A stretch of 64,000 bases of DNA from Luteimonas viscosa (GTDB taxonomy: Bacteria; Pseudomonadota; Gammaproteobacteria; Xanthomonadales; Xanthomonadaceae). Position 1 is the stretch's first letter. Each line of letters opens with the position of its first letter. The stretch spans positions 3,251,588 through 3,315,587 of the forward strand of contig NZ_VTFT01000001.1 of the NCBI RefSeq assembly GCF_008244685.1, given 5' to 3'. The notes beneath the pieces are model-generated. The model worked only from the letters and a program-made list of their open reading frames with translations. It made no database searches and was not told the origin of the DNA. The position numbers and the translations under genes were made by a program. This document shows, piece after piece, positions 1 to 9,003 of this stretch.

Positions 1-92
1 GTTGCGGTGGACAGTGGCCAAGGCCGCCGGCGGCGGAGCAGCCGGTCGGGGGCAAGGCGCCCGGTCGGATTTGGCGTGGGTGGCATCGGAAA

Positions 93-116
93 GGTCCCCA
101 TGCCGGGATGGGGACC
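93..116 (-). terminator. Perfect inverted repeat, possible terminator of the SIMPL operon
   Basis: A perfect 9-bp stem (GGTCCCCAT / ATGGGGACC) encloses a 6-nt loop. On the minus strand it is followed by only a short T run (TTTCC), so it is a weak intrinsic terminator or a processing hairpin. It lies about 130 bp past the stop of the minus-strand pair at 244-1155. The rest of bases 1-243 shows nothing I can assign to a gene. Confidence 0.4.
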
Positions 117-243
117 CCGCTGGGCTGGGGGAAGAGGTCGTGTCGCAGCCCTGCCAGGCCGATGCCAGGCAAGGTGGCGGCACGATGATTGCGTAGGCCC
201 CTACGGCCCTCCGATCACCCCTCAGGCTGTCAACGATCGACGA

Positions 244-411
244 TCAATCGTCGTCCTCGTTCGTCCCGTCCTGCTCCGGCTGCCGGTCCAGCCCGCCCTC
301 GTCGGGGTCGGGCTTCTTCTGCGGGCCGGTCTTGCGCGCGTCCTCGCCGTCGAAGGGTTGCTCCTCGGGGTAGCCGGAGCGCTTTTCCTGGCGGTCGGGT
401 GTCCTGGACAT
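244..411 (-). CDS. Small acidic, highly charged hypothetical protein (55 aa)
   Basis: This 55-residue frame starts at ATG 411 and stops at TGA 244-246. It begins 6 nt after the stop of the SIMPL gene, so the two are probably co-transcribed. The product is almost free of hydrophobic residues. It is rich in Asp, Glu, Gln, Pro and Lys, starts MSRTPDRQEKRSGYPEEQPF, and ends in an acidic tail (NEDDD). It has no signal peptide or membrane segment and is probably disordered. Spacing, codon use and composition argue for a real gene, but I do not recognise the family and cannot give a function. Confidence 0.6.
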   Translation of the reverse strand: MSRTPDRQEKRSGYPEEQPFDGEDARKTGPQKKPDPDEGGLDRQPEQDGTNEDDD

Positions 412-417
412 GTCGAT

Positions 418-1155
418 TTACCTCCCGAGTTCGAACACGACATCGAGGTTGGCGCCGAGCGTGGTCTCGCCCGGCGACACCGGCGCGGACTGCACCCGCG
501 CTTCCATCATGTCCATCGACTTCATCATCGGCATCGGCGGCTGGAAGCCGCCACCTTCGCTGATGCTCACGATCCGGCGCACGCGCAGGCCCAGCGACTC
601 GGCGTACATCTCCGCGCGCGCCCGGGCCAGCTTCAGCGCGGACTGGCGGGCTTCGTCGTAGGCGGCCTCGCGCTGGTCGATCTCGAAGCTGGGGCCGTTG
701 ACCTGGTTGGCGCCGCTGGCGACCAGCGCGTCGAGCACGTCGCCGAGCCTGGCGATGTCGCGCACCTTGATGTTGACCGTGTTGCTGGCCTGGTAGCCGG
801 TGATCACCGGCGGCTGGTTCTCGGCGTAGCGGTACTGCGGCTGGATGCTGATGCCGCTGGTCTGCACGTCGCGCTCGGCGATGCCTGCGGCCTCGATCGC
901 GGCGACCACCCTGGCCATCTCGGCGGAATTGGCCTTGAGCGCGGCGTTGGCGTCCGCCGCCTGGGTGACCACGCCGGTGGACAGGCTGGCCACGTCGGGC
1001 ACGCGGCTGGCCTCGGCGTGGGCCGAGACCGAGAGCAGGGTGCCGTCGGTCGGGGCGATGGCGGGGGTGGGGGTCTGTGCGTTGGCGGTGGTCATCACGA
1101 GGGCACCCAGGGCGAGGGTGGAAGCGAACAGGAGGGAGGCGGCGGGACGGATCAT
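418..1155 (-). CDS. SIMPL domain (DUF541) periplasmic protein
   Basis: The product has 245 residues. An N-terminal signal peptide of about 26 residues has a hydrophobic core and an ANA-Q cleavage site. It is followed by a SIMPL/DUF541 domain with the usual features: early VSAHAEASRVPD, central TVNIKVRD and GANQVNGPSFEI, and an alanine-rich helix (YDEARQSALKLARARAE) before a last strand. SIMPL proteins such as E. coli YggE are periplasmic or outer-membrane-associated and form oligomers; their role is linked to stress but is not settled. The next gene downstream is the 55-aa acidic protein. Family assignment is firm, function is not. Confidence 0.85.
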   Translation of the reverse strand: MIRPAASLLFASTLALGALVMTTANAQTPTPAIAPTDGTLLSVSAHAEASRVPDVASLSTGVVTQAADANAALKANSAEMARVVAAIEAAGIAERDVQTSGISIQPQYRYAENQPPVITGYQASNTVNIKVRDIARLGDVLDALVASGANQVNGPSFEIDQREAAYDEARQSALKLARARAEMYAESLGLRVRRIVSISEGGGFQPPMPMMKSMDMMEARVQSAPVSPGETTLGANLDVVFELGR

Positions 1156-1277
1156 GTCGAACTCCGGGAGTGGCTGGGGGCAGGGTCGTCAGGATCTAGT
1201 GAACGGCCCGTGAGCCTGAACGGGGTTACCGGCCCGGGTTCGGCCGGCGCGCGAGCCCCCGCGGGTATCCTTGCCGC

Positions 1278-1913
1278 ATGTTGCATCTTGCTTCCCAATC
1301 CCCGCGCCGGCGCGAACTCCTGGCGCGCCTGGGCGTGCCCTTCGGCGTGATCGAGGTGGACGTTCCCGAAGAGCGCGCGCCCGGCGAGCCGCCGGAGGAC
1401 TACGTGCGCCGCGTGGCCCGCGAGAAGGCGGGGGCGGGGTTGCTGGCGATGGTGGCGGTACCCGGGGCGGTGGTGCTGGGCGCGGATACCGAGGTGGTGC
1501 TCGACGACCGGGTGTTCGGCAAGCCGCGCGACGCGCGCGATGCGGCCGACATGCTGCGTGCGCTCTCGGGCCGCACCCACGACGTGGTCTCGGCCGTCAG
1601 CCTGGTCTCGGGCGGGCGTGAGGCGCAGGCGGTGAGCCGCTCGCAGGTGACCTTCGCGACCCTGGAGGATGATGAGATCGCGGGCTACGTCGCCAGCGGC
1701 GAGCCGATGGGCCGCGCCGGGGCCTATGCCATCCAGGGCGGCGCGGAACGTTTCGTCACCCGGCTCGACGGCAGCTATTCGGGCGTGATGGGCCTGCCGC
1801 TGCACGAGACGGCGATGCTGCTGAAGGCGTTCGGGATCGCGACCGGGTTCGGTCCGGAACCTTCCCGTGCGGCGACGGATGATGCGCAAGCGGATACGGG
1901 AGCGCCGCGCTGA
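1278..1913 (+). CDS. maf: Maf/YhdE family nucleoside triphosphate pyrophosphatase
   Basis: The 211-residue product is a Maf-type nucleotide pyrophosphatase, which hydrolyses non-canonical or excess (d)NTPs such as dTTP/UTP to monophosphates. It shows the N-terminal [10 protein letters not shown] signature, the VVLGADTEV segment with the catalytic acidic residue, and the AYAIQGGA motif. The tail [11 protein letters not shown] is typical of the YhdE branch. Its stop shares one base with the start of rng (TGATG), as in other gammaproteobacteria. A TATCCT hexamer at 1266-1271 is placed as a -10 box only 6 nt before the ATG, so the mRNA may be almost leaderless. Confidence 0.93.
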   Translation: MLHLASQSPRRRELLARLGVPFGVIEVDVPEERAPGEPPEDYVRRVAREKAGAGLLAMVAVPGAVVLGADTEVVLDDRVFGKPRDARDAADMLRALSGRTHDVVSAVSLVSGGREAQAVSRSQVTFATLEDDEIAGYVASGEPMGRAGAYAIQGGAERFVTRLDGSYSGVMGLPLHETAMLLKAFGIATGFGPEPSRAATDDAQADTGAPR

Positions 1914-3400
1914 TGTCCGAGGAAATCCTGGTCAACGTCACCCCGCGAGAGACCCGCGTGGCGGTGGTCGAGAACGGCATGCTGCAGGAGCTGCACATCG
2001 AGCGCGGCTGGCGCCGCGGCGTGGTCGGCAACATCTACAAGGGCACGGTGCAGCGGGTGATGCCCGGAATGCAGGCGGCGTTCGTCGAGATCGGGCTCGA
2101 GCGCACCGCGTTCCTGCACGCCAACGACGTGATCCGCCCCAACCAGCCCGAATCCGAGGACGACGGCGCCCTGCCGCCGGTGCCGCAGCCGGTCCGCCCG
2201 GTCACCGAATTGCTGCGCGACGGCCAGGAAGTGATCGTGCAGGTGGTCAAGGATCCGATCGGCAGCAAGGGCGCGCGCCTGACCACGCAGCTGAGCATCC
2301 CGTCGCGCTACCTGGTGCTGCTGCCGCAGTCGCGGGTGGTCGGCGTGTCGGCGCGGATCGAGGACGAGGCCGAGCGCGCCCGCCTCAAGGCCCTGGTGGC
2401 CGAGCAGTCCCTGCCCGAAGCGCAGCTGGGCTACATCGTGCGCACCAATGCCGAGGGCCAGCCCGCCGAGGCGCTGGCCGAGGACCTGGCCTACCTGTCG
2501 CGGGTCTGGAACATCATCGGCCGTCGCTCGCGCGATGCCGCGGCGCAGACCTGCATCTACGAGGACCTGAGCCTGCCGCTGCGCGCCGTGCGCGACCTGA
2601 TCCGCAAGGACGTGGAGAAGGTGAAGGTGGATTCGCGCGAGACCTTCGACCGGCTGCAGGCGTTCGTCGCCAAGTACATGCCGGTGCTGGCCGAGCGCAT
2701 CGAGCTGTACACCGGCAACCGCCCGATCTTCGACCTTTACGGGGTCGAGGACGAGATCCAGCGCGCGCTAGACAAGCAGGTGCCGCTGAAGTCCGGCGGC
2801 TATCTCGTCATCGACCAGACCGAGGCGATGACCACGGTCGACGTCAACACCGGCTCGTTCCTCGGCCAGCGCAACCTCGAGGAGACGGTGTACCGCACCA
2901 ACCTCGAGGCCGCGCAGGCGGTGGCGCGGCAACTGCGGCTGCGCAACCTGGGCGGGATCATCATCATCGACTTCATCGACATGGTCGACGAGGAACACCG
3001 CCGCCAGGTGCTGCGCACGCTCGAGAAGTCGCTGGCCAAGGACCACGCCAAGACCACGGTCTACGACTTCTCGCCGCTGGGCCTGGTGGAAATGACCCGC
3101 AAGCGCACGGTCGACAGCCTGCAGCGCCAGCTCAGCGAGACCTGCAACGAGTGCGGCGGCCGCGGCATGGTGAAGACGCCGGAAACGGTGACCTACGAGA
3201 TCTTCCGCGAGATCGTGCGCGCGGTGCGCCAGTTCGAGGCCGAGCGGCTGCTGGTGATCGCCTCGCCCAAGGTGGTGGCGCGGATCACCGAGGAGGAGTC
3301 GCCGGCGGTCGCGGAACTCGAGGAGTTCCTGGGCAAGTCGATCCGCTTCCAGTCCGACGAGCAGTACCTGCAGGAACAGTTCGATGTGGTTTTGCTGTAA
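1913..3400 (+). CDS. rng: Ribonuclease G
   Basis: The 495-residue product has the length of RNase G, not of the longer RNase E. RNase G is an endonuclease that matures the 5' end of 16S rRNA and degrades some mRNAs. Visible features are an N-terminal S1-like region, the DNase-I-like catalytic part with TTVDVNTGSF and the GGIIIIDFIDM strand carrying the metal-binding aspartates, and the CNECGGRG zinc-link motif near residue 410. The start overlaps the maf stop by one base. Five bases after the TAA stop begins a heptamer hairpin repeat, which may end or stabilise the transcript. Confidence 0.95.
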   Translation: MSEEILVNVTPRETRVAVVENGMLQELHIERGWRRGVVGNIYKGTVQRVMPGMQAAFVEIGLERTAFLHANDVIRPNQPESEDDGALPPVPQPVRPVTELLRDGQEVIVQVVKDPIGSKGARLTTQLSIPSRYLVLLPQSRVVGVSARIEDEAERARLKALVAEQSLPEAQLGYIVRTNAEGQPAEALAEDLAYLSRVWNIIGRRSRDAAAQTCIYEDLSLPLRAVRDLIRKDVEKVKVDSRETFDRLQAFVAKYMPVLAERIELYTGNRPIFDLYGVEDEIQRALDKQVPLKSGGYLVIDQTEAMTTVDVNTGSFLGQRNLEETVYRTNLEAAQAVARQLRLRNLGGIIIIDFIDMVDEEHRRQVLRTLEKSLAKDHAKTTVYDFSPLGLVEMTRKRTVDSLQRQLSETCNECGGRGMVKTPETVTYEIFREIVRAVRQFEAERLLVIASPKVVARITEEESPAVAELEEFLGKSIRFQSDEQYLQEQFDVVLL

Positions 3401-3404
3401 GGCC

Positions 3405-3482
3405 GTGATTCGTGATTCGTCATTCGTGATTCGGAGAAGCACGCAGGCTCTTCCAATCACCAATCACGAATCACGAATCACC
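3405..3482. repeat. Heptamer hairpin repeat, copy A (rng-yhdP gap)
   Basis: The left arm 3405-3434 is four 7-bp units of GTGATTC type plus GG. The right arm 3453-3482 is the complement (CCAATCAC, then GAATCAC units). They enclose an 18-nt loop. Transcribed, this would fold into a stem of about 30 bp. It fills nearly all of the rng-yhdP gap, from 5 nt after the rng stop to 23 nt before the yhdP start. Further copies lie at 8912, 18797, 36124 and 58992. Confidence 0.85.
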
Positions 3483-3505
3483 GCGTCGCGCACGGCGCGA
3501 CGCCC

Positions 3506-6500
3506 GTGACCACGCCCTTCCGCCGCCGTCTGCGGCTCGCGCGCCGTGGCGCGTGGTACGCCGTTGCGCTGACGCTGGTGTTCACCGCGCTGGCGGTGGG
3601 CGCGCTGAGCCGGCTGCTGCCGCTGGCCGAGCGCCATCCGGATCGCGTCGCCACGTGGCTTGGCGAGCGCGCCGGGCGGCCGGTGGCGTTCGACCGGCTC
3701 GAGACCGAATGGACGCGGCGCGGGCCGCTGCTGCGCGTGGACGGCCTGCGCATCGGGAAAGGCGCCGACACGGTGCGCATCGGTGCGGCGGAAATCCTGG
3801 TGTCGCAGTACGCCGGCCTCCTGCCCGGGCGCTCGTTCACCGAGCTGCGCCTGCGCGGCCTGCAACTGGAGCTGGAACGCGGCGACGACGGCCGCTGGCA
3901 CGTGCGCGGATTGCCGGGCTCCGAGCGGCCGGCGCGCGACCCGTTCGCGGCGCTCGAATCGCTCGGCGAACTGCAGGTGATCGGCGGTCGGCTGACGGTC
4001 TCCGCGCCGGCGCTCGGCATCGAGACCACGCTGCCGAAGATCGACCTGCGCCTGCAGGTGGACGGCGACCGGGTGCGGGCGGCGGCACGGGCCTGGATCG
4101 ATCCCGCGGCGGCGCCGCTGGACCTGGCGATCGACCTCGACCGCCACGGCGGCGACGGACGCGTCCACGCCGCCGCGATGGAGGCGGAACTGGCGCCCTG
4201 GGCGCCGCTGCTGCGCCATGCCGGTGTCGGGGTGGCCTCCGGCACGGGTAGCGCGCAACTGTGGCTGCAACTGCGCAACAGGCGGGTCAGCCGGGTGACG
4301 GTGGATGCCGCCCTGGCCGACGTGCAACTGGCCGGGACGCCGGTGGCGGCGGGTCTTGCGCCGCCGCGCCTGCGCTTCGGCCAGCTCGAGGCGAAGGCGC
4401 GCTGGCAACTGGCGGACCAGGGCTGGCGCGTGGATGCGCCGCGGCTGCGCATTGCGGGCGATGGCGGCTCGCAGGTGCTCGACGGGCTCGCGGTCGCGGG
4501 CGGGCAGCGGTTCGCGCTGCGTGCGGCACGGCTCGATGCGGGCCCGCTTCTGTCCGTGCTCGCGCTCGGCGACCGGCTGGAGCCGGGCCTGCGCAACTGG
4601 CTGCTGGCCGCGGCGCCGGACGCGACCCTGCACGACATCGCGTTCGAGCGCGGTGCGGATGGTCGCCTGCGTGCGAACGCGCGGGTCGAGGCCCTGCGCA
4701 TGGCCAGCGTCGGCGACACGCCCGGGTTCGCGGGGCTCGCCGGCGCGTTCTCGGGCGATGCCCAGGGCTTCCGCTTCGAGCCGGATCCGGCGGCGAAGGT
4801 GCGCTTCGACTGGCCGTCGGGGTTCGGACCGCCGCATACCGTCACCCTGCGAGGGGAAGTGGCGGGCTGGCGCGAGGGCGCGGGCCTGCGCGTGGGCACG
4901 CCCTCGCTGCGGGTGGCCGGCGAGGGCTATGCCGCCGACGTGCAGGGCGGGATGTGGTTCCAGAACGACGGCACCCGCCCGTTCATCGACATCGCGGCCG
5001 CGGTCGAGGATGCCGAGGTGACCGTGGCCAAGCGCTTCTGGGTGCGCCACGTGATGCCCGACGCGGCCGAGCGCTGGCTCGACGACGCACTGGTGGCCGG
5101 GCGCGTGCGCGAGGGACGCGCGCTGATCAGCGGCGATCTCGACGACTGGCCCTTCAGCACGCGCCGCGACCGGCAGCACGCCGGGCTGTTCCATGCCGAT
5201 GCCCGGCTGCAGGGCGCGGTGGTGAAGTTCCATCGCGACTGGCCCGCGGTCGAGGACTTCGACGGCGAGGTCGACTTCGTCAACGACGGCTTCACGGTGC
5301 GCGGCGACGGCGCCGTGGCCGGGGTCGAGGTGCGGGGCGTGCAGGCCGCGCTCGCGCACTACGGGCGGGCGCCGCTGGAGATCAGTGCGCGCTCCGCCGG
5401 GGATGCCGGCGCCCTGCTCGCGCTGCTGCGCCGGAGCCCGCTGCGCAACGGGATCGAGGACACGCTCGACAGCCTCTCGGCGAGCGGCCCGGTGGCGGCG
5501 ACGTTCTCCATGTCGTTGCCGCTGCGCGGCGCCGGCGCGCGGCCGACGATCGCCGGCGAGGTGGACCTGGAAGGCGTGCGCCTGGCGGACGCGCGCTGGA
5601 AGCTGGGCTTCGACCAGGTGCGCGGTCGCGCCACCTACGACCGCCATGGCTTCGACGGCAGCAGCCTGAAGGCGGTGCGCGAGGGGCGGCCGGGCACGCT
5701 GTCGCTGCGCGCCGGGCAGGGCCACGTGCGCGACCCCGCTTCCGCATTCGAAGCCGACCTCGATGGCGTGCTGGCCGCGAACGACCTGCTGCAGCACGCG
5801 CCGCAACTCGACTGGCTGGCACCGCGCGTGCGTGGCCGCTCGCAGTGGCGCGTCGGCGTGGCGATCCCGCGGGCCGTGCAGGCGGGCGCCGCGGCGCCGG
5901 CGCGGCTGCAACTGCGCTCGAACCTGGTCGGCACCACCCTGGACCTGCCCGAACCGCTGGCGAAACCCGCGGCCGAGGCGCTGCCGACCACGATCGCGAC
6001 CACGCTGCCGCTGGGCGATGGCGAACTCAGCGTCGACCTCGGTGGACGGCTGGCGCTGCGCGCCACCACGTCGCCGGCGGGCACCGGCGTACGCGCCGTG
6101 CTCGGGGCATCGCGCGTGACCCAGCCGCCGCCGGCTTCGGGCCTGGCGGCCAGCGGCCATGCGCCGGTGCTGGATGCGCTGGCCTGGGCCACCCTGGCCT
6201 CCGGCAGCGGGGGGGGCGATGGTGCGATGCCGTTGCGCGGCATCGACATCACCGCGGCGCGCCTGCGCCTGCTCGGTGCGGATTTCGCCGACACCCGCCT
6301 GCTGGCGGGCCCGGCGGGTGACGGCACCCAGGTGCGCTTCGAGGGCGCCGCGCTGGCGGGGACGTTGCAGCTGCCGCGCGCGTCGGCCGTGCCGGTCAGC
6401 GGCCGCTTCGCGCGCCTGCACTGGCAGTCCGCGACGCCGCTGGGGCGCACGGCGACGGCAACGGCAACGGCAACGGAAGCGGCGAATCCGCCGGCGTCAC

Positions 6501-7396
6501 CGCGCCCGGCCAGTGGCGACAGCCTCGATCCTTCGAAGGTCCCGCCGTTGCGGATCGATGTGGACGATTTCCGTTTCGGCACGCTCGCCCTGGGCCGGCT
6601 GGAACTGCAGACCCGCGCCACCGCCAGCGGGCTGGAAATCGAACGCCTGCAGACGCGCTCGGATCGGCAGCGCATCGACGCCGGCGGCAGCTGGACCGGA
6701 CGCGGCACCAGTGCGCGCACGCAACTGCGCGTGGACGCGGACAGTCGCGACTTCGGCGAGCTGATGGCCGGCCTGGGCTTCGGCACGAGCATCGACGGCG
6801 GCGAGGGAACCTTGCGTTTCTCCGCGCAGTGGCCGCGCAGCCCGGCCGATTTCGCGCTGGGCGCCATGCAGGGCGAACTGTCGCTGGCGATCAAGGACGG
6901 GCGCCTGGTGGAGGTGGAGCCGGGCGCCGGCCGCGTGCTCGGCCTGCTCAGCATCGCGCAGTTGCCGCGGCGGCTGATGCTCGATTTCCGCGACTTCTTC
7001 GCGAAGGGCTTCAGCTTCGACCGCATCGGCGGCAGCGTGCGCTTCGCCGCCGGCATCGCCCGCAGCGACGACATGCAGATCGACGGACCGGCCGCGGAAA
7101 TCATCATGCGCGGCCGCAGCGACCTGCGTGCACAGACCCACGACCAGACCATCGAGGTGCTGCCGAAGACCGGCAACCTGCTGCCGGCCGTGGGTGCGAT
7201 CGCCGGCGGGCCGGTCGGCGCCGCGGTCGGCGCCGTCGCCAACGCGATGCTGCGCCGGCCACTGGGCGGGATGGGCGCGCGCACGTATCGCGTGACCGGG
7301 CCGTGGAAGGATCCGCAGGTCGAGGTGGTCGAGCCGGCCAATGCGCCGCAGGCGGCCGCGGCGCGTCGTTCAGCGGCGCCGCCGCGCGCGCAGTGA
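3506..7396 (+). CDS. yhdP: YhdP family AsmA-like inner-membrane protein
   Basis: The 1296-residue product has one N-terminal membrane anchor (about residues 16-36) and then a very long periplasmic region. This matches YhdP/TIGR02099 (DUF3971 plus a C-terminal AsmA domain). Such proteins form hydrophobic bridges that move phospholipids from inner to outer membrane. The C-terminal part (LMAGLGFG, GRLVEVEPGAGRVLGLLS, RMRGRSDL-like) is typical. The start is GTG 3506. The gene lies between rng and tldD, as in many gammaproteobacteria. Two slippage-prone tracts occur inside it: eight G at 6209-6216 and a hexamer array at 6449-6478. Confidence 0.88.
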   Translation: MTTPFRRRLRLARRGAWYAVALTLVFTALAVGALSRLLPLAERHPDRVATWLGERAGRPVAFDRLETEWTRRGPLLRVDGLRIGKGADTVRIGAAEILVSQYAGLLPGRSFTELRLRGLQLELERGDDGRWHVRGLPGSERPARDPFAALESLGELQVIGGRLTVSAPALGIETTLPKIDLRLQVDGDRVRAAARAWIDPAAAPLDLAIDLDRHGGDGRVHAAAMEAELAPWAPLLRHAGVGVASGTGSAQLWLQLRNRRVSRVTVDAALADVQLAGTPVAAGLAPPRLRFGQLEAKARWQLADQGWRVDAPRLRIAGDGGSQVLDGLAVAGGQRFALRAARLDAGPLLSVLALGDRLEPGLRNWLLAAAPDATLHDIAFERGADGRLRANARVEALRMASVGDTPGFAGLAGAFSGDAQGFRFEPDPAAKVRFDWPSGFGPPHTVTLRGEVAGWREGAGLRVGTPSLRVAGEGYAADVQGGMWFQNDGTRPFIDIAAAVEDAEVTVAKRFWVRHVMPDAAERWLDDALVAGRVREGRALISGDLDDWPFSTRRDRQHAGLFHADARLQGAVVKFHRDWPAVEDFDGEVDFVNDGFTVRGDGAVAGVEVRGVQAALAHYGRAPLEISARSAGDAGALLALLRRSPLRNGIEDTLDSLSASGPVAATFSMSLPLRGAGARPTIAGEVDLEGVRLADARWKLGFDQVRGRATYDRHGFDGSSLKAVREGRPGTLSLRAGQGHVRDPASAFEADLDGVLAANDLLQHAPQLDWLAPRVRGRSQWRVGVAIPRAVQAGAAAPARLQLRSNLVGTTLDLPEPLAKPAAEALPTTIATTLPLGDGELSVDLGGRLALRATTSPAGTGVRAVLGASRVTQPPPASGLAASGHAPVLDALAWATLASGSGGGDGAMPLRGIDITAARLRLLGADFADTRLLAGPAGDGTQVRFEGAALAGTLQLPRASAVPVSGRFARLHWQSATPLGRTATATATATEAANPPASPRPASGDSLDPSKVPPLRIDVDDFRFGTLALGRLELQTRATASGLEIERLQTRSDRQRIDAGGSWTGRGTSARTQLRVDADSRDFGELMAGLGFGTSIDGGEGTLRFSAQWPRSPADFALGAMQGELSLAIKDGRLVEVEPGAGRVLGLLSIAQLPRRLMLDFRDFFAKGFSFDRIGGSVRFAAGIARSDDMQIDGPAAEIIMRGRSDLRAQTHDQTIEVLPKTGNLLPAVGAIAGGPVGAAVGAVANAMLRRPLGGMGARTYRVTGPWKDPQVEVVEPANAPQAAAARRSAAPPRAQ
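6209..6216 (+). repeat. Poly-G tract (8 G) inside yhdP
   Basis: Eight consecutive G encode part of a Ser-Gly-rich loop. The present length keeps yhdP open. A tract of this length can slip during replication and would then truncate an envelope protein. Confidence 0.6.
6449..6478 (+). repeat. Hexanucleotide array (ACGGCA-like, 5 units) inside yhdP
   Basis: The units ACGGCG, three ACGGCA and ACGGAA follow one another and encode an alternating Thr-Ala run before a Pro-rich linker. The six-base period keeps the frame if the copy number changes, so only linker length would vary. Confidence 0.6.
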
Positions 7397-7454
7397 TGCC
7401 GTCCCGGGGATCGACGGGCTTGCGATCCTCGCGCCAGGCCCCAGACTGCGCGGC

Positions 7455-8906
7455 ATGAACAACGCCCAGACCCCGCTCGCCGTCGCCGAATCCCGCCTGC
7501 TGCTGCCCGCCGGGCTCGACGCCTCGCAACTCGACCGCATGTTCGGCACCCTGCTCGGGCCCGGCATCGATTTCGGCGACCTGTATTTCCAGCATTCGCG
7601 TCGCGAGAGCTGGAGCATGGAGGACGGCATCGTCAAGGATGGCGCGCATTCGATCGAGCAGGGCGTCGGCGTGCGCGCGATCAGCGGCGAGAAGACGGGC
7701 TTCGCCTATTCCGACGACATCAACGGCGAGGCGCTGCTGGAGGCCGCGCGCTCGGCGCGGGCGATCGCGCGCGACGGCGACTCGCGCGCGCCGCGTGCGC
7801 TCGCGGTGGGCCAGGGCCGCAGCCTGTATCCGGCGCACGACCCGGTGGATGCGCTGGGCAGCGCCGCCAAGGTCGAGGCGCTGCAACGCATCGACCGCAT
7901 GCTGCGCGCCGCCGATCCGCGGGTGCAGCAGGTGATGGTCGGGCTGATGGGCGGCGTCGACACGGTGCTGGTGGCGCGCAGCGACGGCGTGCTCGGCGGC
8001 GACGTGCGGCCGCTCGTGCGGCTCAACGTGCAGGTGATCGTGGAGCAGGACGGCCGCCGCGAGAGCGGCTATGCCGGCCACGGCGGCCGCTACACCTACG
8101 AGGAGTTGCTCGGCGACGGGCGTCCGGAATCGACCGCGCGCGAGGCCCTGCGCCAGGCGCTGGTGAACCTGGAGGCGATCGACGCGCCCGCCGGCAACAT
8201 GCCCGTGGTGCTGGGCAGCGGCTGGCCCGGCGTGCTGCTGCACGAGGCGGTGGGCCACGGCCTGGAAGGCGACTTCAACCGCAAGGGCACCAGCACCTAC
8301 GCCGGACGCATGGGCCAGCGGGTGGCCGCGCCGGGCGTGACCATCGTCGACGACGGTACGCTGGCCTCGCGCCGCGGCTCGCTCAACATCGACGACGAGG
8401 GCACGCCCACCCAGTGCACCACCCTGATCGAGGACGGGGTGCTCACCGGCTACATGCAGGACACGCTCAACGCGCGGCTGATGGGCGTGGCGGCAACCGG
8501 CAACGGTCGCCGCGAATCCTTCGCCCACCTGGTGATGCCGCGCATGACCAATACCTACATGCTCGCCGGCACGCGCACGCGCGAGGAGATGATCCGCTCG
8601 GTGAAGAAGGGCCTGTACGCGGTCAACTTCGGCGGCGGCCAGGTCGACATCACCAGCGGCAAGTACGTGTTCTCGGCCACCGAGGCCTACCTGATCGAGG
8701 ACGGCAGGATCACCGCGCCGGTGAAGGGCGCGACCCTGATCGGCAACGGCCCGGAAACCATGCAGCGCGTGACCATGGTCGGCGACGACCTCGCGCTCGA
8801 CGAGGGCGTGGGCACCTGCGGCAAGGACGGCCAGAGCGTGCCGGTGGGCGTCGGCCAGCCGTCGCTGCTGGTGTCGCAGATCACGGTGGGCGGGACGCGC
8901 GCTTGA
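7455..8906 (+). CDS. tldD: Metalloprotease TldD
   Basis: The 483-residue product is the catalytic subunit of the TldD/TldE (PmbA) metalloprotease. That enzyme degrades or matures small peptides, including microcin B17 and unfolded substrates. The zinc-binding motif HEAVGH sits near residue 263 within LLHEAVGHGLEGDFNRKG, and the C-terminal region has GGGQVDITSGKYVF and the GTCGKDGQ segment. I chose ATG 7455 (MNNAQTPLAVAES); the frame is open further upstream, but the E. coli protein has 481 residues. Its partner pmbA follows after the opposite-strand yjgA. Confidence 0.95.
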   Translation: MNNAQTPLAVAESRLLLPAGLDASQLDRMFGTLLGPGIDFGDLYFQHSRRESWSMEDGIVKDGAHSIEQGVGVRAISGEKTGFAYSDDINGEALLEAARSARAIARDGDSRAPRALAVGQGRSLYPAHDPVDALGSAAKVEALQRIDRMLRAADPRVQQVMVGLMGGVDTVLVARSDGVLGGDVRPLVRLNVQVIVEQDGRRESGYAGHGGRYTYEELLGDGRPESTAREALRQALVNLEAIDAPAGNMPVVLGSGWPGVLLHEAVGHGLEGDFNRKGTSTYAGRMGQRVAAPGVTIVDDGTLASRRGSLNIDDEGTPTQCTTLIEDGVLTGYMQDTLNARLMGVAATGNGRRESFAHLVMPRMTNTYMLAGTRTREEMIRSVKKGLYAVNFGGGQVDITSGKYVFSATEAYLIEDGRITAPVKGATLIGNGPETMQRVTMVGDDLALDEGVGTCGKDGQSVPVGVGQPSLLVSQITVGGTRA

Positions 8907-8911
8907 GAGCC

Positions 8912-9003
8912 GTGATTCGTGACTGTTCGTTCGTGATTCGGAACAGCCGGATGGCGAGTCGCCCACGCCTTTTCGAATCACCAATCACCAATGGCGAATC
9001 ACC
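8912..9003. repeat. Heptamer hairpin repeat, copy B (tldD-yjgA gap)
   Basis: The left arm from 8912 has GTGATTC, GTGACTG, TTCGTTC and GTGATTC units. The right arm 8974-9003 has GAATCAC and CAATCAC units. The loop is about 32 nt. The element starts 6 nt after the tldD stop. Its right arm overlaps the end of the convergent gene yjgA and supplies that gene's TGA stop codon (complement at 8999-9001). Confidence 0.82.

Noticed and set aside
3464..6421. Long minus-strand open frame (about 985 codons) antisense to yhdP
   Set aside because: Arg/Gln/Ala-rich shadow without motifs; the plus strand is a recognised family.
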